Origin: Zonotrichia leucophrys gambelii
Taxonomy: Eukaryota; Chordata; Aves; Passeriformes; Passerellidae
Length of the DNA: 64,000 nt
NCBI RefSeq assembly: GCF_028769735.1
Contig: NC_088171.1
Span: 97,715,412-97,779,411, forward strand
Direction: 5' to 3'
Numbering within the stretch: the stretch's first letter is position 1; each line of letters begins with the position of its first letter. Positions 23,900 to 35,166 of the stretch are shown here, piece by piece. Under the pieces are notes generated by a model. The model ran no database searches. It was not told where the DNA came from and saw nothing but the letters and a program-made list of their open reading frames with translations. A program made the translations under genes and the position numbers.

Positions 23900-24420
23900 C
23901 ACACAGGATGAACACAATTTGTCTCATGGTCGTCCTTATCATAGATGCATACAACAAAATGTATTCGCTGAGCATAATAAAACGCAGTCACCTTTGCAAC
24001 ATTCCTTATGCAACAGCTGTTTAATTGTGCACAACAACATAGCAGTAATGCACAGCCACTTTAGTGGCAAAATATTCCCTTCACTATTAGACAATTACGC
24101 AGAGAGTTAATAATGAGGGGCACAATGCAATTAGGGACATTCTATTTGAGTGCATGAGGCACAGAGCATCCAGCTGAAAATATGCATTGGGACATATAAC
24201 GACCATAACAGCCAGGACACCAATTTGTCTGAAGAAGAAGCCCTTAATGTGGTTTTCTTAGGTAGTGTGAAGAACTCTCAAAAAGGGCGAGATTCAGAGC
24301 GCAAACGCCCACACATTAAAAAAGATGGGCAAAATGTTACATTGTGGAAATGTAGACCTTTCCCATACTTTTGTATGTATGCAATTTGGAAAAAAACCCC
24401 ATTTTTAACTTGCACTTTTA
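23900..24420. other. Best candidate conserved non-coding element in the window
   Basis: The block keeps scattered CpGs in an AT-rich setting (GGTCGTCC, TATTCGCTGAG, AAACGCAGTC, TTACGCAGAG, ATAACGACC, GGGCGAGATTC, GCAAACGCCC). It holds CACAATTTGTCTC, CAACAGCTGTTTAATTG (E-box plus homeodomain core) and GCAATTAGGG, with almost no simple repeats. Two plus-strand frames (63 codons at 23919-24110, 91 codons at 24150-24425) lack domains. Lack of microsatellites combined with CpG retention is typical of conserved regulatory elements. Conservation cannot be tested from one sequence. Confidence 0.3.
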
Positions 24421-25230
24421 TGTGACATTTTAGTTATATAAAAAGAAGTAGAATCTCAAAGTCCCAGTGTAAAGCAGCTAAAAAAGATCAAAGTATTTGA
24501 GGTTATGCAACAGTGAGGTTTGCAAAATTAAGGAGCAGTTTGAACTTTGACAGCTTAATTTTTCAAATCAGCCTAAACTTCAAAGGAATTATCTTCTTTT
24601 AGAAATATATTTGAGGAAAAAAAAAAGGCACAGTCTGACATCTACTTATTGTCCCCATATTGGAAATTTCTTTTCTTTGACATGCCTTGTCTCTGAGGCT
24701 TGGATTTACAAGCAACCAGACACTGCTACGCAGCAATTTTCAAACCCATAAAACTTCCTTTGAGGGGAAACGAATATGTTAGCCTAAGGTTTGTGCTTTC
24801 AAATGGTCTTTCATCCTCAGCTGTTTCTTTTCATTATTTGAGGGTTAGTGCTTGACCTTGCTTTTCTGGAATGGGAATTAGGACTAAAATGATACAAATT
24901 GTTCAGGAGGTAATTGTCCAATTCATCGTTAAGAACACAATTATAAAATAAAACTGCTGTCTAAGAGTGTAAAATAAGGAGGTGTTATCAATGTTAAAAG
25001 TCAATGAGGATAGAAATTGCTTTGCATTTGTATCACTGTAACAAACCAGGCATCTGGGAAATGTCCAGAGAGCATCCTGTAAGCCCAAAATCTAGAGGGC
25101 AAAAAGTTACCTTTGGCAAATGTTATATAAAGGCTTCAAGCAGGCAGAAAGGACTTGGTAAAGCTGAAATTGAAGTTATTATTTACATTTACTTGCAAAA
25201 AAGTAAACTGAATTGTTCTACGTATAGTGT
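24421..25230. other. Unique sequence, possible regulatory block at 24690-25230
   Basis: From about 24690 the sequence is motif-dense (CTACGCAGCAATTTTC, GAGGTAATTGTCCAATTC, ATTGCTTTGCATTTGTATC) and poor in simple repeats. No gene is recognised. The regulatory reading is inference. Confidence 0.22.
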
Positions 25231-25616
25231 TACCAGCTTTTAGGGGCTGGTGTCACCTCTTCACTCAGATGTCACTTCATCTTGACTTTTACATTTTTAG
25301 GATTCTGAAAGGATTATTTTTTGATGGGTTTGTTTTTGGCTTTTTTTTTTAACTTGACTAGAAGTAAGTAACAAAAAAAGTTCTGATTGAGCTTTCAAAA
25401 GGAGAAGTAATTGAAAGACTGGAGGTTTCTGGCTGTGGAAAAGTTGGTAATCACTTAGGTTTAGTGCCAAAAGCAAAATTGTGTATTTATGTGGTGTCAG
25501 TGCACATTTATTTTTATTTGCTACTCTCTATAATCTCTAAACTTGAATTTTTGAGTTTAGTGCTAATAAGAAGCTAAAAACCTCAGGTAATTCTGATGGC
25601 ATCTACAAAAGTTAGA
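25231..25616. other. Unique AT-rich sequence, nothing recognised
   Basis: AT-rich, with a T10-like run near 25340. No gene or repeat family. Confidence 0.5.
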
Positions 25617-25722
25617 ATCTGGCACTTAGTGCCATGGTCTAGTAGGCATTGGTTGGTTGTATTAGGTCATAGCTTGGACTTGATCTCAAGTCCAGCCTAT
25701 TTGATTCTGTGATCTGTGATAG
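25617..25722 (+). mobile_element. CR1 LINE 3' tail, about 100 bp, old
   Basis: TCTGGCACTTAGTGCCATGG, then GGTCATAGCTTGGACTTGAT and GATTCTGTGATCTGTGAT follow the order of the CR1 3' UTR (GGCACTTAGGGACATGG ... GGTTGGACTCGATGATC ... GATTCTATGATTCTATG). The segment before the terminal repeat is internally shortened. It is a small, strongly 5'-truncated and diverged copy. Confidence 0.75.
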
Positions 25723-26904
25723 CAGAGGGCAGAGGTGAGACCTGGTTCTTAAGAGTGAAAGAAAGGGATATTTGTGACTCTGACTGCACCCTTATAATAA
25801 ATATTGGAGAGTAACCGCAGAGCTGTAGAGTGAAGCTGTTGGTGTTGAGGATCCAAAATCCACAGTGCCTGTTGGGCCCATTGTTTTTACCTGGAGTTGA
25901 AGCACAAGAAATTAATTTCTGTAGTGTATCTTCCAATTTACCGTCCTCTGAAATGAAACCTGTTTAAATGTCTTAGTTTGCATAATGTGAACCACAGAGA
26001 TGGAATAGGAATATTCAGGATTCAAGAAAAAACATTCAAATTTGAACTAGAAATTGTGTCTCTCTTTCACGTTAGTTGAGTGCTGTTCCTTGAATTTATA
26101 ATGTAGGCATTTCAGGGTTTTAAAATTCGGATTAATTTCAGTTTAAATACCCTTTTTCATGTACAGTCTATTAAAATGGACTCCTGCAGTGCATCTTCCA
26201 GTTTATTTTTATCCATAAGGAGTCACAAATCAATGGACATCAAGTCAGAGATGTTTGCAAAATTCGATTCAAAAGTGCAGCCCACCTAAAACACCGATGG
26301 AGTAGCCTCTCTTATATGCAAAACTCTGCTAAGGAAACCCAGATATAATTTCTGTCTGTAAACAAACTTCAAATCTATAGTGAATGAATAAAACTAAGTG
26401 CATTAAATGAATTACTTGAGTCTTGCACATATGGTTCTTGGCATTTGTTTCCTACACATGTTGCTGTATTTCCTAAAATATCACATTTGAAATATTGGCT
26501 AATAGTCTTATCCTGATTGTAAAATCATAACAATTACAATATCCTTAATATTATTACTTTATCAGATAAAATCAAGGCAGAATTGGGTGTGCTGGTTTAA
26601 ACCTGAGAGGAATATTGGAAAAATAAGAATGTTTTTAAGGGTGTCTGCTCTCAGCAGAAGCTTTATTTCAGTGGATTTCTCTTTTCATTGTGTGAGCAAT
26701 TTTTATGGCTTTCATACTCTGTGGTGAAAGCACCAGGGCTGAAAACCAGAACTGACTTTTGTAATCTTTATAAATTTTCATTTCTGTAATATTGTCATGC
26801 ATGATTTAGCAATTTATAAATTCCAATTTGCATTGAGAAGTAGATTTCTTAGACCAATATAGAAGTAGGATTTCAGTAAGATTGTGCAGAATTATTATAT
26901 GCTT
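25723..26904. other. Unique AT-rich sequence, no gene seen
   Basis: No gene or repeat family. Two similar words (CTGTAGTGTATCTTCCAATT near 25918 and CTGCAGTGCATCTTCCAGTT near 26184) may be a diverged local duplication. TGTGCTGGTTTAAACCTGAG near 26587 resembles the start of some avian LTRs, but the similarity does not continue. Confidence 0.45.
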
Positions 26905-27004
26905 CCACTAACTCAACTGCAAAACATATATTCATATATGTATATATACATATGCCACTAACTCAACGGCAAAACATATATTCATATATGTATATATACA
27001 TATG
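26905..27004 (+). repeat. 50-bp tandem duplication, one mismatch
   Basis: Two 50-bp copies (26905-26954 and 26955-27004) start CCACTAACTCAAC and differ at one clear position (CTGC versus CGGC). Each copy carries a palindromic AT segment of the type CATATATGTATATATACATATG, so the array is also cruciform-prone. High identity points to a recent duplication. Confidence 0.95.
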
Positions 27005-28044
27005 TATATATATAAAATTTTCCTTTATTAACTTCTAATTTTTTTAATATATTTTAATCTTGTTTTCATCAGGACACAATATTTGCTTACTTATTTTTAA
27101 TTTATGAAGACGAAAATAGGTTTCTGTTATACATTTAGATAACAAATGTGTTTTTCACCTTGTAAGTTGATTGCATGGATGTATTTTTAGCTTTCTTTTC
27201 AAGCATCTCTCTTCTAAGAAAAATGATGGCAATGTTTTTCAGGTGATTAGCCTGGACTTACTTGTTTTTCATTTCAGCTCTCAGTTAACATGTGGGCCCT
27301 GAACATAAATGTTCTCTAGCTGATTTCCAGACTTTAGATGGAAATTCTGTTCATCCCAAGTAAATTTTCACATCAGCTTTGCCTGAGGAGCTTGATACAG
27401 CAGTACTAAAGATAGATTTCTAAATAAAGCATCATTATAATGATGAAAGGCTCTTGTATCTGATTTCTATTATACACTTAGCCTTTATTCAGTTTCTACT
27501 ATTCATTAATAAAATTAGATTGATTAAAAATATTTCTCAGATAAGAAACTAAACCCAAAAATTTTAACCCATAATAAAATGCATTGATGATATCAATGTG
27601 ATTGATTTCTAACATAGAGTATCCATGTTGAAAAGACAGATTACAACAAAATCTGAATTTTTTTCTTTTGACTATTAATCAAAGAGGTTTGATAATTTTT
27701 GTTGTGTGGTTTAACATTTCAATTTTATATTAAACATGAACATTCTAGATATAGACCTGAAGGCAATACTAAAATAGAATACATTCTGGTGTACATTTCC
27801 TGAAAATCTGATTTCAGATGGCTTTTATGTAATCCTTTCTCATTATTCTTATCACTTTCTAAGACTAAAATTCTCTCTCAGAAGTCTCGAGGGCTTTGCT
27901 GTAGACATTTTCCCTTCATTAAATATTCCAGAATTTTTCGAGTCATCTTCTTAGATTAGAACTGGCAGAAGAAAGTCCAGATTAATTTAGGAAAATGCAT
28001 ATTTGAGCCTTGAAATAGTCTAATAAAAGAGAGAAAAAGAAACT
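27005..28044. other. Unique AT-rich sequence, no gene seen
   Basis: AT-rich, starting with a TATATATA run at 27005-27014. No gene, RNA or repeat family is recognised. Confidence 0.5.
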
Positions 28045-28226
<182 letters not shown>

Positions 28227-29099
28227 TCATGCTGCTATAGCCCTGTGGTAAATATTTGAATGCTAGTTACTGTATTTGTCTAGAAAAAAAAAAGGTGTAG
28301 ACACAACCTCTCATTGTCCCTGATATAATTCTTATTTTATTTTCCATTCTTCATTTTTTAGGGCTCTTCTTCGAAATAATTTTGTTTCTCTCAACCGGTG
28401 CTACTGTTATTTAAAGATAATAATTTCTATTTCTAAGAGGTATTGCAGAACACATTTTGTGAAAAACTTGATTTGGTTTTGAAATATGCATCTTTCTGTT
28501 GGAGATTTCACTCTTGGCTAGAATATAACCTTGGAAAAATTGTGCCATGCCTTGAGTACAATATCTCAGAATTAGTCTGCAGTCTGTCCTAGCAAGTACT
28601 AGGGCTAGATGTGATTATAAACTTGCATGAACTTTTGGACTGCACTGTAGTGTGATAAAATACTGGAAGGGAAGAGTTAAGAAGAACAGCAATGATTCAG
28701 CCTGTTATTCTGTGACAAATATTTTAAGAACCCTCTCTTAATCATTTCTGAAATTGCCTACTGATGGAATTACTCAAAAGAAGTAGCGGTGAAATTCTAA
28801 CTTGTATATCAGTTGAGCTACTTAAACATGGCAAGATTTTCTTCCCTTTGATTAGCTTATTTGATGCCTCAATCAGTGGTTTTCCTCTGGAAGAAAATAA
28901 AAAATGTGACTGTAAATTGAAAAAAGTCCAGAAAGGAAAAATAGGTCATTCACTATTAAAAAGACCCCTGCTGATTAGTTGGCATTAAAGTATTTGAAAG
29001 TAAACAAGTCAGAATGTTTAGAAGATTTTAAAACAAATACTTCTTTTTAAAGGAGAAAATGCCATAGAAAATAGAATCTCACCTAATTATGAACAATCT
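28227..29099. other. Unique AT-rich sequence, no gene seen
   Basis: No gene or repeat family is recognised. A 74-codon frame at 28764-28988 has no domain. Confidence 0.5.
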
Positions 29100-29430
29100 T
29101 ATCTAAGTGTTCACAGTGAGACATATCCTTTATTAGTCCCTCTGTATATGACACTGCTGATCATGCTAATGTGTATATCAGTCCTGCCCTGTGACACTGC
29201 CTGGAACTTCACCAATCAGCATGATACTGCCAGTCAACTTGATTGTGTTATTTAATATATAAAAAGCTCATTAAGACATTAAAATTGGCCATTGATCATT
29301 AAAAAATGTCTACCATTAGCTGCCATCCTATCTCTCTTTTGACTATAATTTGAAATCTAATAATGATGAGAGTTGCTAGATTTATAGCTTCATGTTGCAG
29401 CTTCTTGCTCTGGTACTGAATATCCAAAAT
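29100..29430. other. Motif-dense unique block, possible conserved non-coding element
   Basis: Contains TGATCATGCTAATGTG, CCAATCAGCATGATACTGCC, AAATTGGCCATTGATCATT and TCTAATAATGATGAG, several homeodomain- and CCAAT-like words without simple repeats. No open frame. Low-confidence inference. Confidence 0.2.
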
Positions 29431-31494
29431 AAAATATTTTAAATTCTGGTATTTATATATGCTTATCACAAAAATTATACATCGTTATTTGCATTTCTCA
29501 TCAAGATAGCAGGAAAAATGATTTTCTCTCAGCAGGAACTTTATACAATAAATATTAAATAGTTTATTTTTTGTATAAGTGAGTTAGATTAGTCTACCTT
29601 ATATGCAATCATTTTTGTTTACATTCAGGCTCAGATTGCATCTTCAAGGTTAGGTCTTGTTCAAATGTTCTTTACATTTTGCAATTAGATATCTTCTCTG
29701 GAATGGATAAAAAAGCTGAGAAATGGCTACACATGGTCCTAAAGAAATGCAAATGGAATACACTAATAGTCTGAGTTCAGAGTGACCATTATGAGATACT
29801 ACAGTTAGTCATTCAAATTTTGTTAATTGCTTCAGACAGATGTGCTGTTGTGTTGAAAAAATACTGTTTTCTTCCTAACAAGGAAAAATATAATTGCTGG
29901 CACAGAAGAATAATTTTGTTTCCATCTATGTCATATGAAGGACAAAACATAAAGGTATAAAGGGTTGCATGATGATCTGTTTCCAACATTCCCTCAAGCA
30001 AACACACTTTTCCATATACAGCATCTCACTCTGACATTGAAGATGCCTGTAGACAAGGAAAATTACCTGTGAGCACTGAGTAGTAAATAAATTCCTATTT
30101 CTTCTGGCAGAAGATGTTAAAAATAATGTTGTATTTCTGCCTATTTGCATTTAAAGCTCATTATGTAATCAAAGAAAAACACCCACAGGGACATTAACTT
30201 TGTCAGAGTTGCTATTGTGAGGCTGTCTAAGTGTTTTTCAGATCATATTTTTATTGTAAGAAAAATTCATCTGCACTTTTGCTGTCATTAGAGGGTTGTG
30301 CATATTTTATCTTTTTAGGGTGAATTGATTCCATGTAATACATAAAAAGAGAATATCAGAGACATGCAGTCATTCTGGTCCTCCTTTCAAATACACACTG
30401 TACTTACACATTAGCCTTCCTTAGTTTTAGATTTATTGTTGGTCTTTTTTCACTAGGCTATGGATATTAAATACAGATGAAATGATAAAGCAATTGTATT
30501 TTTGCAGTCTTAGAATTGTACACATCCATTCAGTTAATGAATAATTTAATTTCCTTAACTGACTAGCATTTGAATATCTTCTGCAACATTAGCAAAACAG
30601 AAAATTGTAATGTTGTCCTTTTCTTATGAAATGATTTCTCATTTTAAAGTATTGCATTACATCAAGCTTTAAACTATTCCTAGGCATTTTTCATGATGAA
30701 CTGGAAGACTTGACCTCTAGAGGATGTAGAATTCTAGGCTTCTAGCCAATTTAAAGTACTTTTCCAATATACTAATATACTTCCTTAATACTTTTTAGTT
30801 TCTCATACATTCTGTGGGAAATGGGAAATCAGAATGGACTTCAGGCCTGAAACTGATTGACTGAAGAATTTCCAGCAGCAAAGCACCTTATTTTTCTTCC
30901 ATTACACAGGTTCGGTAATAACCTTGCTCTAATTTTATTAAAAAACTTACAGGAGCTTAAGGTTCTTTTGGCATGGCATAACTATATCCTCAGAATTTGC
31001 ACATGAGCTTTGGAAAAATTTCTACTGCTAGGAGGCTGAAATAATGTACAGTTGCCAGTTCCTATATATTTTCCATCATGGAGGGAAAAGTAAATAAGAG
31101 AGAAGATACTATTTCTGTGATGAAACCTTTATTGTTGTTTTAGGTGTGTTTTAACAACTTAAAAAAATTTCTTTGAATATAATTTATTTTTTATCTCTAA
31201 AGTTTTGAGAGGAGAGAATTTCCCCAATATTGTACTGATATTATCTAAAAATATGGAGAAAATTTTGTGCAGTTTTACATCAGTGATACTATTTCATTTC
31301 CCAATTAAGACTACTATTTTCCTTTCCCCAAATCCATCTTTGTCTTTAATTGAGATTATGGAATCAAATAGGCTTTCAAGAGAGTGATTGCTTAGTTTAA
31401 AATATATGTTTTAATAAAGGCACTACCAGCCCATAATTAGTAAAAAATATGTATATTAAAAAATCTACTTAATGAAATTATCCCACTGCCTTGC
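29431..31494. other. Unique AT-rich sequence, no gene seen
   Basis: AT-rich DNA with short frames of 60-74 codons on both strands, none with a domain. No repeat family is recognised. Confidence 0.5.
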
Positions 31495-32195
31495 TGTTTT
31501 GGGTTTGTGTTGCAAAGTTATGGTAGTGGGGAAGGGTCTATAGGGTGCTTCTGTGAGAAGCTGCCAGAAACTTCCTCCATGTCCAGCACAGCCAATGCCA
31601 AGCAGCTCCAAGATGGACAAACCACTGGCCAAGGCTAAACTCGTCGGGAACAGTGGTAGCACTTCTGGGATGATGTATTTAAGAGGAAAAAATTGTTGTG
31701 CAACAGTAAAAGCCTCTGGGGAATACAGAAAGGAGTGAGAATATGTGGGAGAAGCAGGTCTGCAGAGACACCAGGGTCAGTGTAGGACGAGGGGCAGGAG
31801 GGCTCCGGGAGCCAGAGCAGAGCTTCCCCTGCAGCCCATGGGGCAGCCCATGGAGAAGCAGCTGTGCCCCTGCAGCTCACAGAAATACAGAGGAGCAAAG
31901 ATCCACCTACAGCCTGGGGAGGATCCCCTCTGGAGCAGGTGGATGCCTGATGGGGTCTATAACCCCACGGGAAGCCTGCCCTGGAACAGCATCCTGGCAG
32001 GACCTGTGGCTCTGTGGAGAGAAGACCCTGTGCTTGCGCAGGATCCTGGCAGGACTTGTCACCCCCATGGAAAGGGGCCTACTCTGCTTTGTTAACTGCA
32101 TCCCATGGAAAGGACTCACATGGGAGAAGCTCATGGAGGGCTGTCTTCTGTAAGAGGAACCCCATGCTGGAGCTGGGGAATAATTGGACATTGCC
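31495..32195 (+). mobile_element. ERV LTR fragment, plus strand, 3' end missing
   Basis: Starts near TGTTTTGGGTTTGTGTTGC and continues with GTGAGAAGCTGCCAGAAAC, CAGCTCCAAGATGGAC and the TATA-like TATTTAA at 31676-31682. It then becomes a GC-richer segment with repeated CCATGGAG/CTGGAGCAG words (GAGCAGGTGGATGCCTGATG, GGATCCTGGCAGGACTTGTC). Similarity fades near 32195, so the U5 side is lost. It is the same family as the LTR pieces at 1-475 and, inverted, at 35167-35855. The overlapping 82-136-codon frames (for example 31743-32153) are LTR sequence, not genes. The internal retroviral region is absent. Confidence 0.85.
31676..31682 (+). promoter_or_regulatory. Putative LTR TATA box
   Basis: TATTTAA lies about 180 bp inside the LTR, directly before a stretch containing GCTGTGCAACAG-like sequence. 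Its position fits the U3/R junction of this LTR type. Activity is unknown. Confidence 0.4.
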
Positions 32196-33654
32196 CGTGC
32201 CTTGTAAGTGTCCCTCTGGAATCAGTTTCCAGAACCTAGGCAGTGACATCGAGACATCATAATATGAACAAGCAAACAAACATGTACATGTCAAGGAGGA
32301 ATCTTCAGCATTCTGGACTGGAATTACTTGTGAATACAGAAGCATTTGAGAATGTGCAAAACCCAGGATCTATGTATTTTACCTCTTAACTACACTCTAA
32401 TGAGTTAAATTGCTCCTTCTGGCACCCCATGCAATATGCAATTATCATTCATTGAAGAGCTGTCAAATGAAAACTGTGTCCTGAAGAGAAGAAGACAGGT
32501 GGGTTTCTTGGTCGGAAGATTTCATACATTTAATAAGACCCAGTGGAAAAATTATTGTAAATGGAGGAAGAAAAAACATCTGAAGGAACCAGCAGTTGGA
32601 ACAATTGGAAGTCCTGGGGTTTGCTTTCAACTAATGCTCGTTTACAGCATGAATCTGGCTTCTGACTGTTATTAGAAAAATAAAAATTAATTATGTTTTA
32701 AATTTTTTTTCTCAAAACTAGTTCTAGGGCTTTTTTTTCTTCAATTTTTCTTCAAATTAGATTCTTCCAATCATATGAGGTACCTAAATAGAAGAAGAGA
32801 TAGGTGGAAAGATGATCTGTTAAGTTAAGAGGAATTTATTTTTCTGGCTTTCAGAACCTTGTAAGCAATATGCAGTCAATCCATGCATTCAGTCGTGGAT
32901 TCATATTTTCAAGGTCAAATAAAGAGTAAATCTAAAAAGAGTGCTTGATGGAATGAATCAAGATCCCCAACATGCAGGGAAAATGTAGAATTCATCTTCC
33001 TCTAAAGGGATGCTTGAGGAAAATAGCATCTGCAGTAACTGGATTTTCAGGCAATAAAGACAAAAGGGACAGCTAGCATTGTTTGATATTACATAATGCT
33101 GTCAGAGCATTTCAATCCATAATTTGTTTTTTGACTTATGCCTTAAAAAGGCCTTCAGACATGCTCAAAATGCTGATTTCATCATTAACACTTGACAGAC
33201 ATCTCAAGTGTTTTATTAGCAAAAACTAATAGCAAAATGAAAAAAAGTGAGCTAAGCTTAGATCCAATAAAGTCTGATGCCCAGGAGCTAAGTATTACAA
33301 TAAATAAGTTTTGGAGATTTTTTTTTTTTTTCTACATGGGGTACCTCAGCTTCTTAAGTAGTTTGGTTGAGAATGAAATTTGCTCAGAATGTTGAGATGA
33401 GCAGTGCAAAACCATTCAAAAGAAAATGTGAACAGGCTTATATCCTGAGATTCATCCTTCTCTAAAGTTTAGATGCTTAAGGGATTTCAGAAAATACTTT
33501 CATCCATTCGACATCCTGACCTGAATGCAGTAAGTTACTGCATTTGAAAAAGTGAGCAAACATCACTGCACCCAAAGGGGGTGAAAAAATGGAACTCTGA
33601 GGCAGGAAATAGAATATTTGAAAATTTTTCTTTGTCTTGAAGAAGTTTGCACTC
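32196..33654. other. Unique AT-rich sequence between LTRs
   Basis: No gene. A 79-codon frame (32436-32675) and a 67-codon frame (33192-33395) lack domains. A T run of about 14 lies at 33318-33331. No internal ERV gene sequence is seen between the LTR pieces. Confidence 0.5.
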
Positions 33655-34257
33655 TGTGCTGGTTATGATTTAGATAGAGTTAATTTTCCTCTGAATAGGT
33701 CATATGGGGCTGTGTTTTGTGTTTGTGCTGAAAATAGTGCTGATAACACAGGAATGTTCTCATTATTGCTGAGCAGTTCTTACACAGTCACGGCCTTTTC
33801 TGCTCCTCATCATCCCTGACCAGCACGGAGGCTGGGAGAGGACACAGCCAGGATAGCTGACCCCAGCTGACCACAAGGATGCTCCATAGCACGCGGTGTC
33901 ATGCTCAGCTGTGGGAAGAACAGGGACAACTTTTGGAGTGATGACATTTGTCTTCCTAAGTCACTGCCGCATGTGACAGAGCCCTGCTGTCTTGGAGGTG
34001 GCTGAGCACCTTCCTGGTAATGGGAAATTGTCACTGTCATATTTTCTGAAAAATCCTCTTTGTCCAGGATTTTCTCAGCTTCTCCTGTGTTTGCTGCTCT
34101 GGAATGCGGTCTGGAGATTGTTTATCCAACAGGTGAATTGTTTTAACTTAATGGCCAATCACAGCCAGCTGTGTCAAGGCTCTGAGGAGTCACGAGTTTT
34201 TATTATTCATTCTTGTTAAACCTTCTGTCTGTATCCTTCTCTTTCTTCAGTATAGTT

Positions 34258-34302
34258 TAGAATAGAATAGAATAGAATAGAATAGAATAGAATAGAATAG
34301 AA
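34258..34302 (+). repeat. (TAGAA)9 pentanucleotide repeat inside the nested LTR
   Basis: Nine tandem TAGAA units lie just upstream of the LTR poly(A) signal. In related LTRs as I recall them this position holds TAGTATAGT-type sequence, so the array probably expanded after insertion. Confidence 0.95.
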
Positions 34303-34303
34303 C

Positions 34304-34309
34304 AATAAA
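34304..34309 (+). terminator. Poly(A) signal AATAAA of the nested LTR
   Basis: Canonical AATAAA placed about 75 bp before the LTR 3' end, where R-region poly(A) signals normally lie. It could terminate sense transcripts crossing the locus. Confidence 0.6.
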
Positions 34310-34571
34310 TCAGCCTTCTGAGAGCATAGAGTCAGATTCACTTATCTCTCACCTCATCCTGGCGACCCTCACAAACTCAACAGGAAGTGGTGAATGAATT
34401 TCTTGTGTTGCTTTGCTTGTGTGTAAGGCTTTTGCTTTATCTATTAACTGTCTTTATCTCAACCCACGAATTTTACTATTTTTGTCAATTCTTCCTCCTA
34501 TCCTAGTGGGGGTGGTGAGTGAGTGAGCAGCTGTGCTGTGCCAAGTTGCTGTCTGGGGTTCAACCATGGCA

Positions 34572-35166
34572 CTGTCATGTCTGTTATATATCAGGGTTCA
34601 GATGAAGACAGGATGAAAAATAACTATAGCTGATGAGATACTCACTGTTTTAGTAATAGGTCCTGAAATAGTCACAGGCTGATATATCCCCTTACCTACT
34701 AAGTCACTGATCTGCAGAATCACATTATTCCCTGTATTGCTTTAGTAGTTTTATATCTGAGTTTTCTGACTGAAAAAGAGTTAGAGTTTGGAACAGCTGA
34801 AGTATCAGTTTATCCTGATGGTCACTTTATAAATATTTCTACTATGTATAGTATTTCTGCATTTCTAATAATTCTACAAATATTAACCATTAGAAGTTTG
34901 AGGCACTTCTAAGGAAGTTGCAATGTTCACAAATAATTTTTTCAGCTGTACAGCAAATCTTTGTGAATTTATATTGTTGTAATTACTGTAACAGACATTT
35001 AACAGAGAGATAATCTACTTTCAAAACCATGTGTTTATTTCATCTCCCAAAGCATGAGAAAATTTTCCAATTTCAAATTGACAAGGCAATGTATATCCCA
35101 CCTTTCCTTAATTAATTCTTCAGTAGAACAGGGATGATTTAACATTTTACAACAGTTCTACATGAA
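34572..35166. other. Unique AT-rich sequence between LTRs
   Basis: No gene, RNA or repeat family recognised. Confidence 0.5.

Larger units (their letters stand above)
34029..34382 (+). mobile_element. ERV solo LTR (inner), nested in the outer LTR
   Basis: A complete LTR of about 354 bp, from TGTCACTGTCATATTTTC to ACCCTCACAAACTCAACA, with a poly(A) signal AATAAA at 34304-34309. It interrupts the outer LTR between GTAATGGGAAAT and GGAAGTGGTGAATG. The flanks GGAAAT (34023-34028) and GGAAGT (34383-34388) form a 6-bp target-site duplication with one transition, a length typical of class II (ERVK-like) integrations. The retained duplication shows it formed by insertion followed by LTR-LTR recombination. 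Confidence 0.9.
33655..34571 (+). mobile_element. ERV solo LTR (outer), split by a nested LTR
   Basis: Begins TGTGCTGGTTATGATTTAG followed by ATAGAGTTAATTTTCC and GGGGCTGTGTTTTGTG. It passes GGACACAGCCAGGATAGCTG and GGAGTGATGACATTTGTCTT and ends with TTTATCTCAACCCACGAATT and GGGGTTCAACCATGGCA. These are landmarks of a common avian ERV LTR (ERVL-like by my recollection). Without the nested insertion at 34029-34382 and its duplicated target, the LTR would be close to 560 bp. No internal genes are adjacent. The flanking target-site duplication is not convincing. Confidence 0.88.

Noticed and set aside
26587..26610. TGTGCTGGTTTAAACC considered as an LTR start
   Set aside because: The similarity ends after about 12 bases, and no matching LTR body or 3' end follows.
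31743..32153. 136-codon frame and its overlapping neighbours
   Set aside because: They lie entirely inside an ERV LTR and differ from the inverted copy at 35167-35855. LTRs of this kind do not encode proteins.
34258..34302. Regular short repeats considered as a CRISPR-like array
   Set aside because: Units are contiguous TAGAA pentamers without spacers, and the context is an avian LTR.
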